Positions 35,923 to 47,879 of a stretch of 64,000 nucleotides of DNA are shown in pieces. Under the pieces are notes generated by a model. It saw only the letters and a list, made by a program, of their open reading frames with translations. It ran no database searches and had not been told where the DNA came from. The translations under genes and the position numbers were made by a program. Source of the stretch: Trichopria drosophilae (Eukaryota; Arthropoda; Insecta; Hymenoptera; Diapriidae); assembly GCA_030407085.1 (NCBI GenBank), contig CM059583.1:86408001-86472000 (forward strand), in the 5' to 3' direction. Each line of letters starts with the position of its first letter. The stretch's first letter is position 1.

Positions 35923-36472
35923 ATTCTGTAATTTAATATACAATTTTGAGTAAGTAGTAAAAGGTTTACATTTTCATTTTATCGATTATGTGGATGAATT
36001 ACATCGAGATTTTTGTTTGGTGTGTGTGGATTGTGTTAGTTGAGCACTGATACGTTTTTTGACAAAATTATTGATTGAGCACTGGTAATTATTGGAAATA
36101 TAAATTTGTGTTCTTACCTCTAAGTCCTTGATCTGAGGATAAAATAAAACACTCCCGAATGGGATGACCGGTTTTTTGTGTTTAAAAATATGAATGTGGG
36201 CCAAAAAACGTTGTAAAATATCTAAAAATAAAAGAAAAAAATAAGTTTCGAAAAGAAACTTAGTAATAATACAAAGACAATTTGAAAATACGTGCGAGTC
36301 GCGTGATGGTAACGAACTGACTGACAAAAATGTAAACATTGCCAGTGCTCAACCCCGGACAATAATAATGCGAAGATGTGTGGAATGCTTCAATTCAAAG
36401 TTCACGAAATTTTAACGAGATGTTTTTGAAAAAAAATATATCTAATATTGTGAAGTGTAAATGACATAAATA

Positions 36473-37610
36473 TTAATTATTAAGTAGCGGAAAATATGTT
36501 TCTGGATGGTTCGAAAGTTCGAATCTTATATTTACTGCGTTATTATTATGTTTTTTGATAAAAAAGTTTTCTAATTGTTTTCGTTTCCAATAATTTCTTT
36601 CTGTAGTTATGATTTGAACGTTTTTATAATCAAAATCATGTCCTGTGTCTAATTTATGTCTAGTTAATCCCGTATGTTTATCTTCACTTAAGTAAATATT
36701 TCTTTTAAGTTCGTTAATTCGATCTCTTAGCAATCTTCCTGTTTCACCTATATAACATTTATTGCATTGGTTACATTTAATTTTGTAAACGACGCAACTT
36801 TGATGTAAATTATCTAATTTATCTTTTCCAGGTTTAATACCTCCTAGATTTGTATGAAATGGTTTAAAAACTACTCTAATATTTTGATCTTTCATTGATT
36901 TTTTAATTTGTTCAGACAATCCTTTAGCGTATGGAATGCTTATAGTTTTCACATAGTCATAATCTTCTTTCATATTATCCAGAGAATTATAAATTTTGTG
37001 TACCCTTTTTCTAAGACAGTCAATAATTATATCTTCCGGATAATTATTATTTCGTAATAAATTTTTTACTATTTCAATATTTTTTTGTCTGTATTTAATA
37101 TGAGATAATTTTATTGCTCTATCTATTAAGCCATAAACAACTCCAATTTTGTAAGATAAAGGATGATGCGATAAAAAGTTTAAATATCTACCTGAAAAAG
37201 TCTCTTTATGAAACCAATCTGTTATGATATAATTATCTTTTGCTCTAATTATTGTCATGTCTAAGAAGTTAATAGATCTCTGTTTTTCAATTTCAAGGGT
37301 AAATTTAATTCTATTCAATTTTCCTCCTATTTTGTTCATGCTGTCAAAAATGTCTAGGACTTTGTTCTCAGAATTTTTTGGGATGGCTGTCAAAATATCA
37401 TCTACGTATCTGTAATCGAATGGTAGGGTAAAAGGTAATTTGTTTATAAGTATATTTTCAATAAAATCTAAGACTAAGTCAGATATGATCGGAGAAAGTG
37501 GAGACCCCATAAGGACACCAAAAACTTGTTTATAGGTTATATTTTCGAAATTAAAATATGTGGAGTCTAAAATAAGTTTAAGTGTGCTATAAAAATCATT
37601 TTTAGGGATA
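36473..37610 (-). pseudogene. Penelope-like RT/GIY-YIG protein, 5'-truncated copy
   Basis: 345 codons are open from GSPLSPIISDLVLDFIEN (37510) to the C-terminus. The frame includes YRYVDDILTAIP (RT active site) and the GIY-YIG endonuclease (VVYKIKCNQCNKCYIGETG, LRDRINE). The matching DNA extends to 37610, where it meets the plus copy. The N-terminal half of the RT is absent, so it cannot be functional alone. A few substitutions against the plus copy (e.g. GGIKP/GGNKP, NELKRN/NEHKRN). Confidence 0.88.
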
Positions 37611-37611
37611 T

Positions 37612-39912
37612 AACACCAACAAAATTCATAAGATTGTATCGGATTTTAAGAAAAACATATTAAAAACTGAAATTAATGACGTTATATATGAAATCAAAGA
37701 CTTAAGAACAGAAAAGTTTAAATTATGGACTATAATAATCAGACGTATTCCTCCACTTATATATCAAGAATTTTTTCATTGTGAAGACATTTCCTTCAAC
37801 AAATTGCTAATGTCTTACAACAACAAGTTAAAGAATAAATTTAAAATATTAGAAAGTTTATTTTTATCTAACAAACTTCCTTCTAAAAAACAGATTACTA
37901 TTAATAATAAATGGTTCAAAAATTTAACGGATACACAGATACCAGATAAAATCATAAATATTATAGGTCTTGGACCGAAACATGCTTTTCCTTTAAAAAA
38001 TACTAAAGATTTTCCAGTTCAAAATTTTATAGCAGGAATAGAAGATGGTGTCTCAAAGATTCACGATAGACTAGATAGTTATGGTAATGTTATCACTGAT
38101 GAGAAGAATAAAATGAGATCTAATTGCGTCCATGCTATTCAGAGTTACTTAACTAAAACTAAGAATGATATTGATAACGACTTTCAGTTCTCTGACAACG
38201 AAACTATCAAATATTTTTTAAACAACAACCCCAACATTTTCTTTACGAATGCAGATAAAGGAAATGTTACCGTTGTTATGAGTAAATCAGATTATCATAA
38301 TAAGATGCTTAACTTGTTATCGGATAAAAACACTTACATAATTAGCAAGTTCTCATACACATCTACTCTAAAAAGTGAAGTTAACACTCTAATGAACAGA
38401 TGGTCTAGAAATAAATATATTACTGAATTAACAGCTAAACAGTTAAAAACTAATAATGCAGTCACTCCGAGAGCATATGGTTTCCCAAAAATTCATAAAC
38501 CTGATATCCCATTAAGAATAATCATTTCCACTCATAATTCTGCAACTTATAAACTTGCATCTTTTTATAATTCAATTTTATCCTCTACCTTCCCCAGAAC
38601 ACCAAAATCTGTTAAAGATAGTTGGGATCTTAAACAAAAATTACACAATTTCAAAATTGACAATGATTTCATGTTAATCTCACTGGACGTAGTCTCACTT
38701 TTTACAAATATTTCTACAGATCTTGCTATTTATATTCTAAAAAAGAAATGGAATCAAATTAAAAATTTTACTAATATCCCTAAAAATGATTTTTATAGCA
38801 CACTTAAACTTATTTTAGACTCCACATATTTTAATTTCGAAAATATAACCTATAAACAAGTTTTTGGTGTCCTTATGGGGTCTCCACTTTCTCCGATCAT
38901 ATCTGACTTAGTCTTAGATTTTATTGAAAATATACTTATAAACAAATTACCTTTTACCCTACCATTCGATTACAGATACGTAGATGATATTTTGACAGCC
39001 ATCCCAAAAAATTCTGAGAACAAAGTCCTAGACATTTTTGACAGCATGAACAAAATAGGAGGAAAATTGAATAGAATTAAATTTACCCTTGAAATTGAAA
39101 AACAGAGATCTATTAACTTCTTAGACATGACAATAATTAGAGCAAAAGATAATTATATCATAACAGATTGGTTTCATAAAGAGACTTTTTCAGGTAGATA
39201 TTTAAACTTTTTATCGCATCATCCTTTATCTTACAAAATTGGAGTTGTTTATGGCTTAATAGATAGAGCAATAAAATTATCTCATATTAAATACAGACAA
39301 AAAAATATTGAAATAGTAAAAAATTTATTACGAAATAATAATTATCCGGAAGATATAATTATTGACTGTCTTAGAAAAAGGGTACACAAAATTTATAATT
39401 CTCTGGATAATATGAAAGAAGATTATGACTATGTGAAAACTATAAGCATTCCATACGCTAAAGGATTATCTGAACAAATTAAAAAATCAATGAAAGATCA
39501 AAATATTAGAGTAGTTTTTAAACCATTTCATACAAATCTAGGAGGTAATAAACCTGGAAAAGATAAATTAGATAATTTATATCAAAGTTGCGTCGTTTAC
39601 AAAATTAAATGTAACCAATGCAATAAATGTTATATAGGTGAAACAGGAAGATTGCTAAGAGATCGAATTAACGAACATAAACGAAATATTTACTCAAGTG
39701 AAGATAAACATACGGGATTAACTAGACATAAATTAGACACAGGACATGATTTTGATTATAAAAACGTTCAAATCATAACTACAGAAAGAAATTATTGGAA
39801 ACGACAACATTTAGAAAACTTTTTTATCAAAAAACATAATAATAACGCAGTAAATATAAGATTCGAACTTTCGAACCTTCCAGAAACATATTTTCCGCTA
39901 CTTAATAATTAA
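37612..39912 (+). CDS. Penelope-like reverse transcriptase with GIY-YIG endonuclease
   Basis: The frame is open from the inversion junction (NTNKIHKIVSDFKKNI) to TAA at 39912, about 766 residues. The first ATG is at 37810, but coding similarity clearly starts upstream and the true N-terminus is lost. Order: N-terminal region with ADKGNVTVVMSKSDY, then RT palm (PRAYGFPKIHKPDIPLRIII, LISLDVVSLFTNI, GVLMGSPLSPIISDLV, YRYVDDILTAIP), then a linker and a GIY-YIG nuclease (VYKIKCNQCNKCYIGETGR, R in LRDRINEHKR, E in QHLENFF). Penelope-like elements prime reverse transcription at nicked DNA with telomerase-like RT. No internal stop. Confidence 0.92.
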   Translation, partial: NTNKIHKIVSDFKKNILKTEINDVIYEIKDLRTEKFKLWTIIIRRIPPLIYQEFFHCEDISFNKLLMSYNNKLKNKFKILESLFLSNKLPSKKQITINNKWFKNLTDTQIPDKIINIIGLGPKHAFPLKNTKDFPVQNFIAGIEDGVSKIHDRLDSYGNVITDEKNKMRSNCVHAIQSYLTKTKNDIDNDFQFSDNETIKYFLNNNPNIFFTNADKGNVTVVMSKSDYHNKMLNLLSDKNTYIISKFSYTSTLKSEVNTLMNRWSRNKYITELTAKQLKTNNAVTPRAYGFPKIHKPDIPLRIIISTHNSATYKLASFYNSILSSTFPRTPKSVKDSWDLKQKLHNFKIDNDFMLISLDVVSLFTNISTDLAIYILKKKWNQIKNFTNIPKNDFYSTLKLILDSTYFNFENITYKQVFGVLMGSPLSPIISDLVLDFIENILINKLPFTLPFDYRYVDDILTAIPKNSENKVLDIFDSMNKIGGKLNRIKFTLEIEKQRSINFLDMTIIRAKDNYIITDWFHKETFSGRYLNFLSHHPLSYKIGVVYGLIDRAIKLSHIKYRQKNIEIVKNLLRNNNYPEDIIIDCLRKRVHKIYNSLDNMKEDYDYVKTISIPYAKGLSEQIKKSMKDQNIRVVFKPFHTNLGGNKPGKDKLDNLYQSCVVYKIKCNQCNKCYIGETGRLLRDRINEHKRNIYSSEDKHTGLTRHKLDTGHDFDYKNVQIITTERNYWKRQHLENFFIKKHNNNAVNIRFELSNLPETYFPLLNN

Positions 39913-40284
39913 TATTTACGTTATTTACACTTCACAATATTAGATATATTTTTTTTCAAAAACATCTCGTTAAAATTTAGTTAACTTTGAATTCAAGCAT
40001 TCCACACATCTTCGCATTATTATTGTCCGGGGTTGAGCACTGGCAATGTTTACATTTTTGTCAGTCAGTTCGTTACCATCACGCGACTCGCACGTATTTT
40101 CAAATTGTCTTTGTATTCTTACTAAGTTTCTTTTCGAAACTTATTTTTTTCTTTTATTTTTAGGTATTTTACAACGTTTTTTGGTCCACATTCATATTTT
40201 TAAACACAAAAAACCGGTCATCCCATTCGGGAGGGTTTTATTTTATACTCAGATCAAGGACTTAGTGGTAAGAACACAAATTTA

Positions 40285-40734
40285 GCATTACCGGCCATAT
40301 GCTATCAGCGGCGGCGGCGAAACCAGGATTCTTTGTGATATCGTCCTAAACATACGACGCTTTTTTGGATCCTACGATAGTTTATGGTCCACAACTGTGT
40401 CTCGGGTATCTTCCTTCTCAGGAGCGTATAGTGGCACGGAATTAACAAAGGTTTATGACGTGGAAAAGTAATTAAAAATACGTCGGATATACAATTTTAA
40501 AGGGGAAAAACTCCGAACTTACATGAGAACACAGATACAACTATTTTCCCGGCATGTATGCGATAACAATCGACTGTGAATCATCTGCATACATGACAAG
40601 ACCAATGGGGAATTTTTGTTCGTAAAAAAGTTTGTGTTCTTTTTTTTTGCGAAAAAAAAACTCAAACGCGACATACAAGAAACTTTTAATAAATGATTCC
40701 ACCGTTAATTTTATTTTTTCGAGAAAAAACGTTA
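40285..40734. other. No gene seen
   Basis: Non-coding flank to the right of the Penelope-like pair. Nothing supported. Confidence 0.45.
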
Positions 40735-41355
40735 ATTCCACTTTTATTCAACATTAAACGTACACTGAAACGTTCATTTTCCATTGGTAATATTTTTAAA
40801 AGTTCGATTTATTTCATGTTTATCCAACGGCTATTAAACGGCAATAAAACAGTAATATAACATTTGAAGACATTTTCAACAAAATACATACATTTAACGT
40901 TCATTTAACTATTATTAAACGCAATTGAAATATTGACAATACAATGGTAAAATAGCTAAAACCTACACGTATTTCACAATGATTATTGAATTGATTGAAA
41001 GCGTTAATATCACATTTGGCGGTATGTTCAATAAGTACAAAAGTGAAACTATTGATCGACACAAAATTGTAAAATTACACATATTTCCATTTCAGCTTAT
41101 TCAATAGGTATTAAACGCCATTAAAACGTTCATATCACTCTTGGTAAAATTATAAAAAACCCATTTATCTAATATTTATTCAATGCTTATTGAAAGTTAA
41201 TTGAAACTTTAATATTTCGTATTTTACAGTAATATTTAAAAACGTATTTCCCATTTTATCAAGAATTATCAAACGTCTGAAGCATTCCGATTTCACATTT
41301 GTTGAATATTTTAAAAGTATTATTAGTTTCTCATTTACTCAAAGTTTATTAACCC
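40735..41355. repeat. Degenerate ~80-bp tandem array, about 8 units
   Basis: Units start near 40735, 40812, 40893, 40968, 41082, 41161, 41243 and 41318. The shared theme is TTTATTCAA, TTATTAAACG, ATTGAAACGTT, ATATCACATTTGGTAA and ATTTTAAAA. Spacing is 75-82 bp except one gap of 114 bp, which suggests an insertion or a partial unit. Divergence is high, so the array is old. Confidence 0.65.
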
Positions 41356-42591
41356 ATTAACGCCAGAAATGAATTTTTTTACTTCATATTCAATCAAGTG
41401 TCCTATTGAAACCACCTTCAAACGTGCATAACATATTTGAACTTTAAAAATTTTACTTTTATACCCCACATCATTGGAACGACCTCAAAATGGCGTGCTT
41501 AAATGAAAATTTCTTTGAAAAATTTCGGTACTAAAAAACTGTGATCTTTTTAAAAAAGTGATTCGAATGAAAAGTTCTTAGAATTCTTCAAGAAATACAG
41601 AAATGAAATATCATTTTTTCAGATTATTTTGATGATATTTTGAGAGATTTTAGCTATTTTTTAAAATTGTAAATTACTGCCGAAAAACCCAGAAAAAATT
41701 TAGTATATTTTCAGACGAATTCTAAACATTGTTTTATTGTTTTCATTTTTTTCCAAAAGTTGATAGTTTTTACAAAAAAAAAAAGCGTGCACGAAAATAT
41801 TTGAAATTCTTGTCTTCCAAAACTATCAAGTTTTACAAACAATTGCACAAAACTGTTTACAATTCATCAAAGAATATATCAACATTTTTTCAAAATTTTT
41901 CGTTAATAATGAAGAATTTTGAATCCATTTATATTCACCACCATGATAGGCGTTGAATTGTTTCAGCATTCGCAGCGCTGAGTCCGGTGCACATGACACT
42001 CCGAAAGAGAGCGTATTTAATTAAAAGTCGAAGATTGGAGAATCAGAACAAGATGAGCCTAAGATCCGCTTGAAAATTGGGACCCGATGGAGGGTGTTTG
42101 ATGTCTTCTGCGATGCATTAAATACAACTCTTACTTTCTTCCTATAACCCATCTCCTTTTTGACTCCATGATGTGGAAAATATATACGGGACATATGGAA
42201 TATGAAAGCGTTGGAGTCGTCTGGAGTTTAGCAGTTTAAAGGATATAATGGCAGATTCGCGTGAAAGACCAATATTGATTGGGGAGGTAGTACTACGGAG
42301 GGATAATTTCTCAATATATCGACCGTTGTCATGATGGAAACACTACTCAGTAAAGTTCTTCTGAGTAAAGGGGGCATTGCTTATTCGCGGAGATCCTAGC
42401 TTGAGAAAGAACTAATTTTTTCCCTACATGCACGGAAAGTTATATATTCTAACCTCGCTACGTTCGGTGAGAATGCTCATTTTCAGCACATTTAAGCCTA
42501 AAAATCGTATTCTACCCTCCGGAGGAAAACAGATAAGAGGGAAACTCGCCTTCGGCTTGGTTGGCAATTTTGCACGTGAGGAGGACTTTTC
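41356..42591. other. No gene seen
   Basis: AT-rich intergenic DNA with poly-A/poly-T tracts. The 75-codon Lys-rich open frame at 41729-41956 is unsupported. Confidence 0.5.
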
Positions 42592-42593
42592 TA

Positions 42594-42690
42594 CAGGGTG
42601 TCCGAAAAGTATGGAAACGGTCCTGTAACTTTTGAAAGAAAAGATATTTCAAAAATCGCTGAAACACGAGAAACGATTTTTAAAAAAATC
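42594..42690. repeat. Left terminus of a mariner-type element
   Basis: CAGGGTGTCCGAAAAGTATG preceded by TA has the same form as the end of the 53.2-kb element (CAGGGTGATCCAAAAGTCCC). A TA target is the mariner/IS630 signature. The segment GAAACGGTCCTGT...AAAGAAAA...TCGCTNAAACACG is repeated directly at about 45050-45110. A matching right end in inverted orientation was not found. Confidence 0.6.
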
Positions 42691-43479
42691 TATTTTTTCT
42701 GTGGGGATCCGATTCCCCACCCCTCCCACGCCCCAAGGGTGGGGGGAGTGTGGGGCACGAGGTGGGTTGAATATCTTAAATGGCATCATGGGTCGAGTGG
42801 GGGCTCATTTGAAAGGTTTTTTCGAGACGAATTCAAAACACTAGGCATAGATGGCGCTGCGATCGATTTTTGGCGGTCATAATCGACTTATAAAACTTTT
42901 CATCTAGTAACTTATGAACAAACGAAGGTTTTGACAATTGCCTAATTAAGCGAAACCATTTATCAAAAATATCTATTTTTACCCGTCTTTGAGGTGATGA
43001 GTGGATTCGTGTTTGGGAGGTCAAATTACATCGGATAGTATAAAAAGCACTATAAACATGCATCCAATTTTTATTTTAGGCAAATTTTAAAATTTTGTCA
43101 AACAAATTAAGAGCTTCCGGACGCCATATTGGAGCGGCCATTTTGGATTTTGCAATTGCGCACGTGCAATTCGTTAGTTTCAGACTTGCAATAGACGATA
43201 CCGTTTTTGAAATTTGTAGTGGCGTCCTTTGCTTTTGACTGTTTCAAAGTTTCCCGATTCTCACCGCGAAGAGGTCCACGATTTTGAGAATTTTTTTAAA
43301 ACTTTTTTTTACATTTAAATACACATAATTCGGCAATTTAATTTTGCTTCGTTGAAAAAGCCATGTAATGAAAAGCTAAAAGTAATGATTTTTATTTTTT
43401 TAGGTTTAATATTTTCTTTTTTTATGTATTTTATTTCTAGTATTTTATTAAGCTTGTGCCAACTACTGAATGAGATGTT
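42691..43479. other. Mariner-type element flank; no gene
   Basis: Contains GCCATATTGGAGCGGCCATT near 43122, the same theme as in other repeats here. Otherwise only short frames. Confidence 0.45.
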
Positions 43480-44531
43480 CAAATTGATGTCCTTCAGCAA
43501 CTTGACAATATCCCAATAGTGCATAGAAGTTATCATTTACTTTTTACAATGTTTCGTAAGATATCGAATTAGAACATAGAATTATTCTTTCCTTTAACTC
43601 ATCAATGTCTATAGGCTTTGTTTCGTACGCCTTGTTCTTCAGAAAACCCAGTAAAAATAATCTAGAGGAGTTAGATCTGGTGAGCTTGGTGGACACTCAA
43701 TCGAACCTCTCCTGCCGATTCAACGCCCGGGGAAAATGTTGTTCAATCGATTGCGTACAATCAAACCAAAATTATACAGAGCACCATCCTGTTGAAACCA
43801 GACATTGTCAAATGCTGTATCAGTAATATTTTGGATTGCTGGTATAACATAGGTATTCAATAAATTTAAGTATGCCACAGATGTGAAATTCTCTTCATAG
43901 AAGAAAGGTCCAACAATTTGATTGCACAAAATTCCAGCCCATACATTGATTTTCTGCGGATGTTGTGTGTGGTATCTCTCATCCAATGAGGATTTTCGTC
44001 TGACCAATATCATATATTGTGTCTATTAACTTCTCTACTCAATTGAAACGTAGCTTCATCGGAGAAGCATATCCAGAACTTGAAAAACTCATTTTCGTCA
44101 CATCGTCTCATCATTTCCTCACAAAATTCTAATCGGCGTTCGCAATCGTCTTTCGAAAGCTCTTGCACAAGTTTTATTTTATATAGATGAAACTGGTTTT
44201 GTCTTAGTATTTCATGGACAGACGATTTGCCGATACCAGTTTGTTGCGCAATCTTCCTAACTAAAGTATGGACCTCCTCAACGACACAAGCGCAGACTGC
44301 TAAACTGTTATCTTCGTTTGTAGCCGTTTTTGGTCTCCCCGATTTTGGACGATCTCTGACAGAGCCAGTATCGTGAAATCGAGAACAGTTTTACAAATAG
44401 TTGATTTGGATATGGGTACACTATCAGGATGAGTATCATTAAACTGTTGAGCGACTTGTTCGTAAGATCTTTTTTATTACCACATCTTCGTAGAATAAGG
44501 AATTCGATTCTTTTTTTTTCTGTGAAAGACA
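43480..44531 (-). pseudogene. Degraded mariner/IS630-type transposase
   Basis: The minus strand starts MSFTEKKRIEFLILRRCGNK and, after frameshifts, continues with the DDE core: HPQKINVWAGILCNQIVGPF (open at 44013-43720), DTAFDNVWFQQDGALYN (second D), then PPSSPDLTPLDYF-like residues and KPIDIDELKERI and NFYALLGYCQVAEGHQFEHL. It parallels the transposase at 54418-55499 domain by domain but at low identity: a second family of the same superfamily. Many stops and shifts, dead. Confidence 0.8.
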
Positions 44532-45170
44532 TTTTATATCAAAAGCAAGGAGACAGAATAGAGAATTTAAAAAATGGAAGAAATTTTGAGTAAATAGTGA
44601 TAAAATGAAAAAAAAATGAAAAAATAAGAAGAAATTATAATGGTAGAAAGTTAAAAGTAAAATTCTCATTCGAATAAGCGCAGTATTATCGTATCACTCG
44701 AGTAACACTCAATATAAATTTTGCTCGATCTTCCAGTTAGAATATACTGAACAAAACGCACTTCCTTTACGAGAAAGTCCTAATCAAGAAGTACACGAAT
44801 GTTGCCATATGTCAACGAGTTATTGTATGAAAAAGAAACTCATACTACATTTTTAATATTTGAACCAGTTTAACACTTTAGCATAATTTTAATTTCGATG
44901 ATTACAGCGCCATGTATCTACTAAAACGATCATAATAATAAGTTAAAATTTAAGCAACCTTTTCTGAACAAACGAAATCTGCAATAAAAATAATTATTAA
45001 TTTTTATTCGACCTGTATTTCTCGCGATATCCGACAGTTTACACACTTTACGAAACGGTCCTGTGGAAAGAAAACATTTTTCGAACATCGCTAAAACACG
45101 TCTTCTATTTCATAAAATAAATGAATATATGTGATTCGTAATTTCGGAAAAGAACAGTCTCAAAATATTA
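44532..45170. other. No gene seen; direct copy of the 42.6-kb terminus at ~45050-45110
   Basis: GAAACGGTCCTGTGGAAAG and ATCGCTAAAACACG at 45050-45110 repeat the terminus at 42615-42670 in direct orientation. The rest is AT-rich non-coding DNA. Confidence 0.5.
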
Positions 45171-45224
45171 TTGGAGTACTGTTATTTTCTAGTTTCATTA
45201 GAATCAAGTTGTTTTACCATTTTT

Positions 45225-45550
45225 AGTCCTGCATATTGGAACAGCCATTTTGAATGTCAATATTTTGTGATCTGTTTCACAACCAGCGACCACAGAAACC
45301 CGCAAATACTGAGATGCATATATATCGAAGCTATTTCGCAACACTCTGTCCGTCATATTATATCTGCCATTTTGAATTTCAGAATTTTAAGCTCGGATTC
45401 GTAATCAGCGACCCCAAAAACCTCCGACTACCAAGTTCCATCCTGATCCAGGATATTTTGCATTTTTTGTCCGCCATATTGGATCCGCTATTTTAAATTT
45501 CATAATTTTGAGCTCGGATTCGTAATCAGCGACCCCAAAAACCTATAAAA
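45225..45550. repeat. Degenerate tandem repeat with GCCATTTTGAAT theme
   Basis: Three units of roughly 115-125 bp, each with a CCGCCATATTGGA-type box, GCCATTTTGAATTTCA and GAGCTCGGATTCGTAATCAG then CGACCCCAAAAACCT. Related in theme, not in full sequence, to 2651-2969 and 57655-57840. Confidence 0.65.
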
Positions 45551-45676
45551 TAATTTTACTTGTTTGAAAACGTGAAAGAATTCCTTTTAAATACGATCTC
45601 CGAAAACTTCCAAAATTTATCTTAAAAAAAACCGCCATTTTTTATTTTCTGTGATGAAATAAACCAATTCTATTAT

Positions 45677-45987
45677 AGGATAAAGGATAAAGGATTTGGA
45701 ATTTTCCCCCGCTTTAATGACTTAGATGCCTATTCGCGGGTCGGCTCTCGGGTGGAGAGGTATAGGATGGACAACACATAGACATTATACATGACGGAAC
45801 AGGACAACACAACACCCACCCAGAGCCAGTCCCTCCTCCCCAATATCGGTACCACCAGCAGATTCGGCGGTCTGTGCCTTAGCGAGTACGACGCGGCACT
45901 TATCCCATCTTTATCCGAGATAAGACCCACGACGTACCGACCGCGGATAAGACGCTGACGGTACCGATAACTGCCGACGGGGGTCGG
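45677..45987 (-). mobile_element. tRNA-derived SINE, copy 3 (5'-truncated)
   Basis: Minus-strand copy. The tail (AGGATAAAGGATAAAGG) is on the left and the body reads to CCGACGGGGGTCGG, stopping before the tRNA-like head. It is flanked by a perfect 11-bp duplication AATTCTATTAT at 45666-45676 and 45988-45998. This fixes both ends and shows target-primed insertion with 5' truncation. The open frame 45730-45930 is an artefact. Confidence 0.93.
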
Positions 45988-45998
45988 AATTCTATTAT

Positions 45999-46864
45999 CA
46001 TATCTTTAGAGTACAGACATTTTATGTACTTTTCCAGTGGCCTATTGTTTGTTTTCCCATATAAATTTCAAATTAAAAAAAAATACTTAAAAAAATTGAT
46101 GTCAAACATTAATTTTTTGCAAATTTTGACCACACTATTCGAAGGAGCACCCTTGAAAATAGTCGGTAAGCTACTTTACAAATGACTACTTCAATCATTT
46201 TGCAATGATACAAGCGACGAAATTCGTACCAGCCGGAATGTGCAATTTTGACGTTAACGGGTTAATAGGCACAAAATGTTTTTCATAATTTCTCAACACT
46301 GAGGTACCCAAATGACTCAAAATTTTGAGGGAATTAATTTTATATTTATATTAACCTTTAGTACTTTTTTCGTCAGAATTTGTTTGTTAATTCTTAACCA
46401 TACCAACCTCCTTCAACAAATTAAGTGTATAGTGCAAATAACATCGTTATAAGATGTACGTTTTAAGATTATAAATATTTATCTTTGCTGATAGTTGATA
46501 TATAGAATATTATACATAATTTTCATCAACTATACTTCAGTTGTCACTAAAAAGCTCGCAGCTACCGTTGGTTAATCGATTTTATATTCTAGTTATGCGA
46601 CTCTTTAAACTTAATTCGGTAATGTGTCCGTATATTTTATATTATCGCATTGCCATGTGTTTCGAAAAGAATTTTAGTTTAGTTATTTCGAATAGTTATA
46701 ACTGAAAAATTGAGTCGAAAATTTATGCTGTTTTCGATTAGTTCCTGGGCAATAAGTAATTGTTGAGACTGTGCTACTAATTGATGTAGTAGTTGCAGAG
46801 TAGAATGCATAATTAAGTGACTCGAATAATGATCGTTTAACCTTTACCACTCAGTTAGTTGTAG
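45999..46864. other. No gene seen
   Basis: AT-rich intergenic sequence. Nothing supported. Confidence 0.45.
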
Positions 46865-47083
46865 ACTCCGTGTTATACTAATGACTTAGTTGAGTTTTAT
46901 AGTTGGTTTATAGTGGATTGGTTAGCTGAAACATTGGTTCGATTATTCTACAGTCTTAGATCACGTATTTTGCCACTGGAATTCATTCTATTGCATATAG
47001 ATTACGCCGTCAAATTAGTAGAAGGCAAGCCTCCGAGATGCCAGGCAATCATCCTGGAAGGCGGTGACTGGACGCATTATTAA
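46865..47083 (+). other. Unassigned open segment, possible terminal exon
   Basis: About 72 codons without a stop, no ATG start, ending DYAVKLVEGKPPRCQAIILE and GGDWTHY then TAA at 47081-47083. The last 27 codons are notably more GC-rich and gene-like than the surroundings. They follow TTGCATATAG, a weak splice acceptor candidate at 46999-47000. It could be the last exon of an unrecognised gene or another TE relic. I do not recognise the protein. Confidence 0.25.
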
Positions 47084-47879
47084 CATAAATGTATAATTAT
47101 TTTTTGAAGTGGACAGGGGGGAGGGACAAGTTGATGGTGAATATCCCATATATAAAAATTTGAATCATTAAATTTTTTCATACATTTATTTGACCACTCT
47201 CTTGATATAATGTATATCGAATAATATATATCAAGTTTTATGAAATTAAATATATTTTTAACTTTGTTAACCATGTTGAAACAACTATTTTAATCTTCTC
47301 GGCCTTTCGGAGAATTTTTAAACATTTTTGATACATTTACTGTAGTGAAGAATATCCAAGAGTACATGGTACAAAAAGCTTGGTATCAGAACGTATGAGT
47401 TGCTACTTAAAAATGACTAAAATGTGAAAGAAGAGGTTTTATATATTGAACAGTTTGTCGCGATGGGAGGATTACGTTTCATTGCTGTGATGCAATTTAG
47501 GAAAGTCCTGCCGACACCCGCTTGTCGCTTATCTTCGTGGCGCTCTATACCCACCCTCGGACTCGATCCCTTGCTTTCATGCATCTCGACGAGCTTATGC
47601 ATTGAAACTAGCTTCAAATCTATTATTTATATTAACATTTTTCACAAGAAACTATTATTTTAATTAGCGATTTTCCAGAAAACATTAATATACCCCTCAT
47701 AAAGTTGGTCATTTGCACAATAATTTTCTTCCAGAATTTGCTCCAATTGCATTCTTCTATGGATGTCCGAAAATGATGGTCCGCATAATGCCTAATGTGG
47801 AACAAAGGTTAAATTGCAATGTAAAAAAAAAAAATTTTATTCGCAAATCATTATTTGAAAAACTTTTCAAATTGTTATG
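47084..47879. other. No recognised gene
   Basis: AT-rich. The 66-79 codon overlapping frames at 47417-47663 on both strands are unrecognised and probably not genes. Confidence 0.4.

Larger units (their letters stand above)
35862..40284. mobile_element. Penelope-like element pair in head-to-head orientation
   Basis: A 5'-truncated minus-strand copy (35862-37610) abuts a plus-strand copy (37611-40284) that also lacks its 5' end. The shared part forms inverted arms of about 1.51 kb (36101-37610 and about 38774-40284) around 1.16 kb of sequence unique to the plus copy. The arms differ at only a few residues in the protein, so they are recent. Penelope-like elements are known for partial inverted or tandem copies. 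The left copy runs further at its 3' end and carries a hammerhead-like motif. Confidence 0.9.

Noticed and set aside
40735..41355. CRISPR-like array
   Set aside because: Units are degenerate and contiguous, with no invariant repeat and unique spacer pattern; the DNA is eukaryotic.
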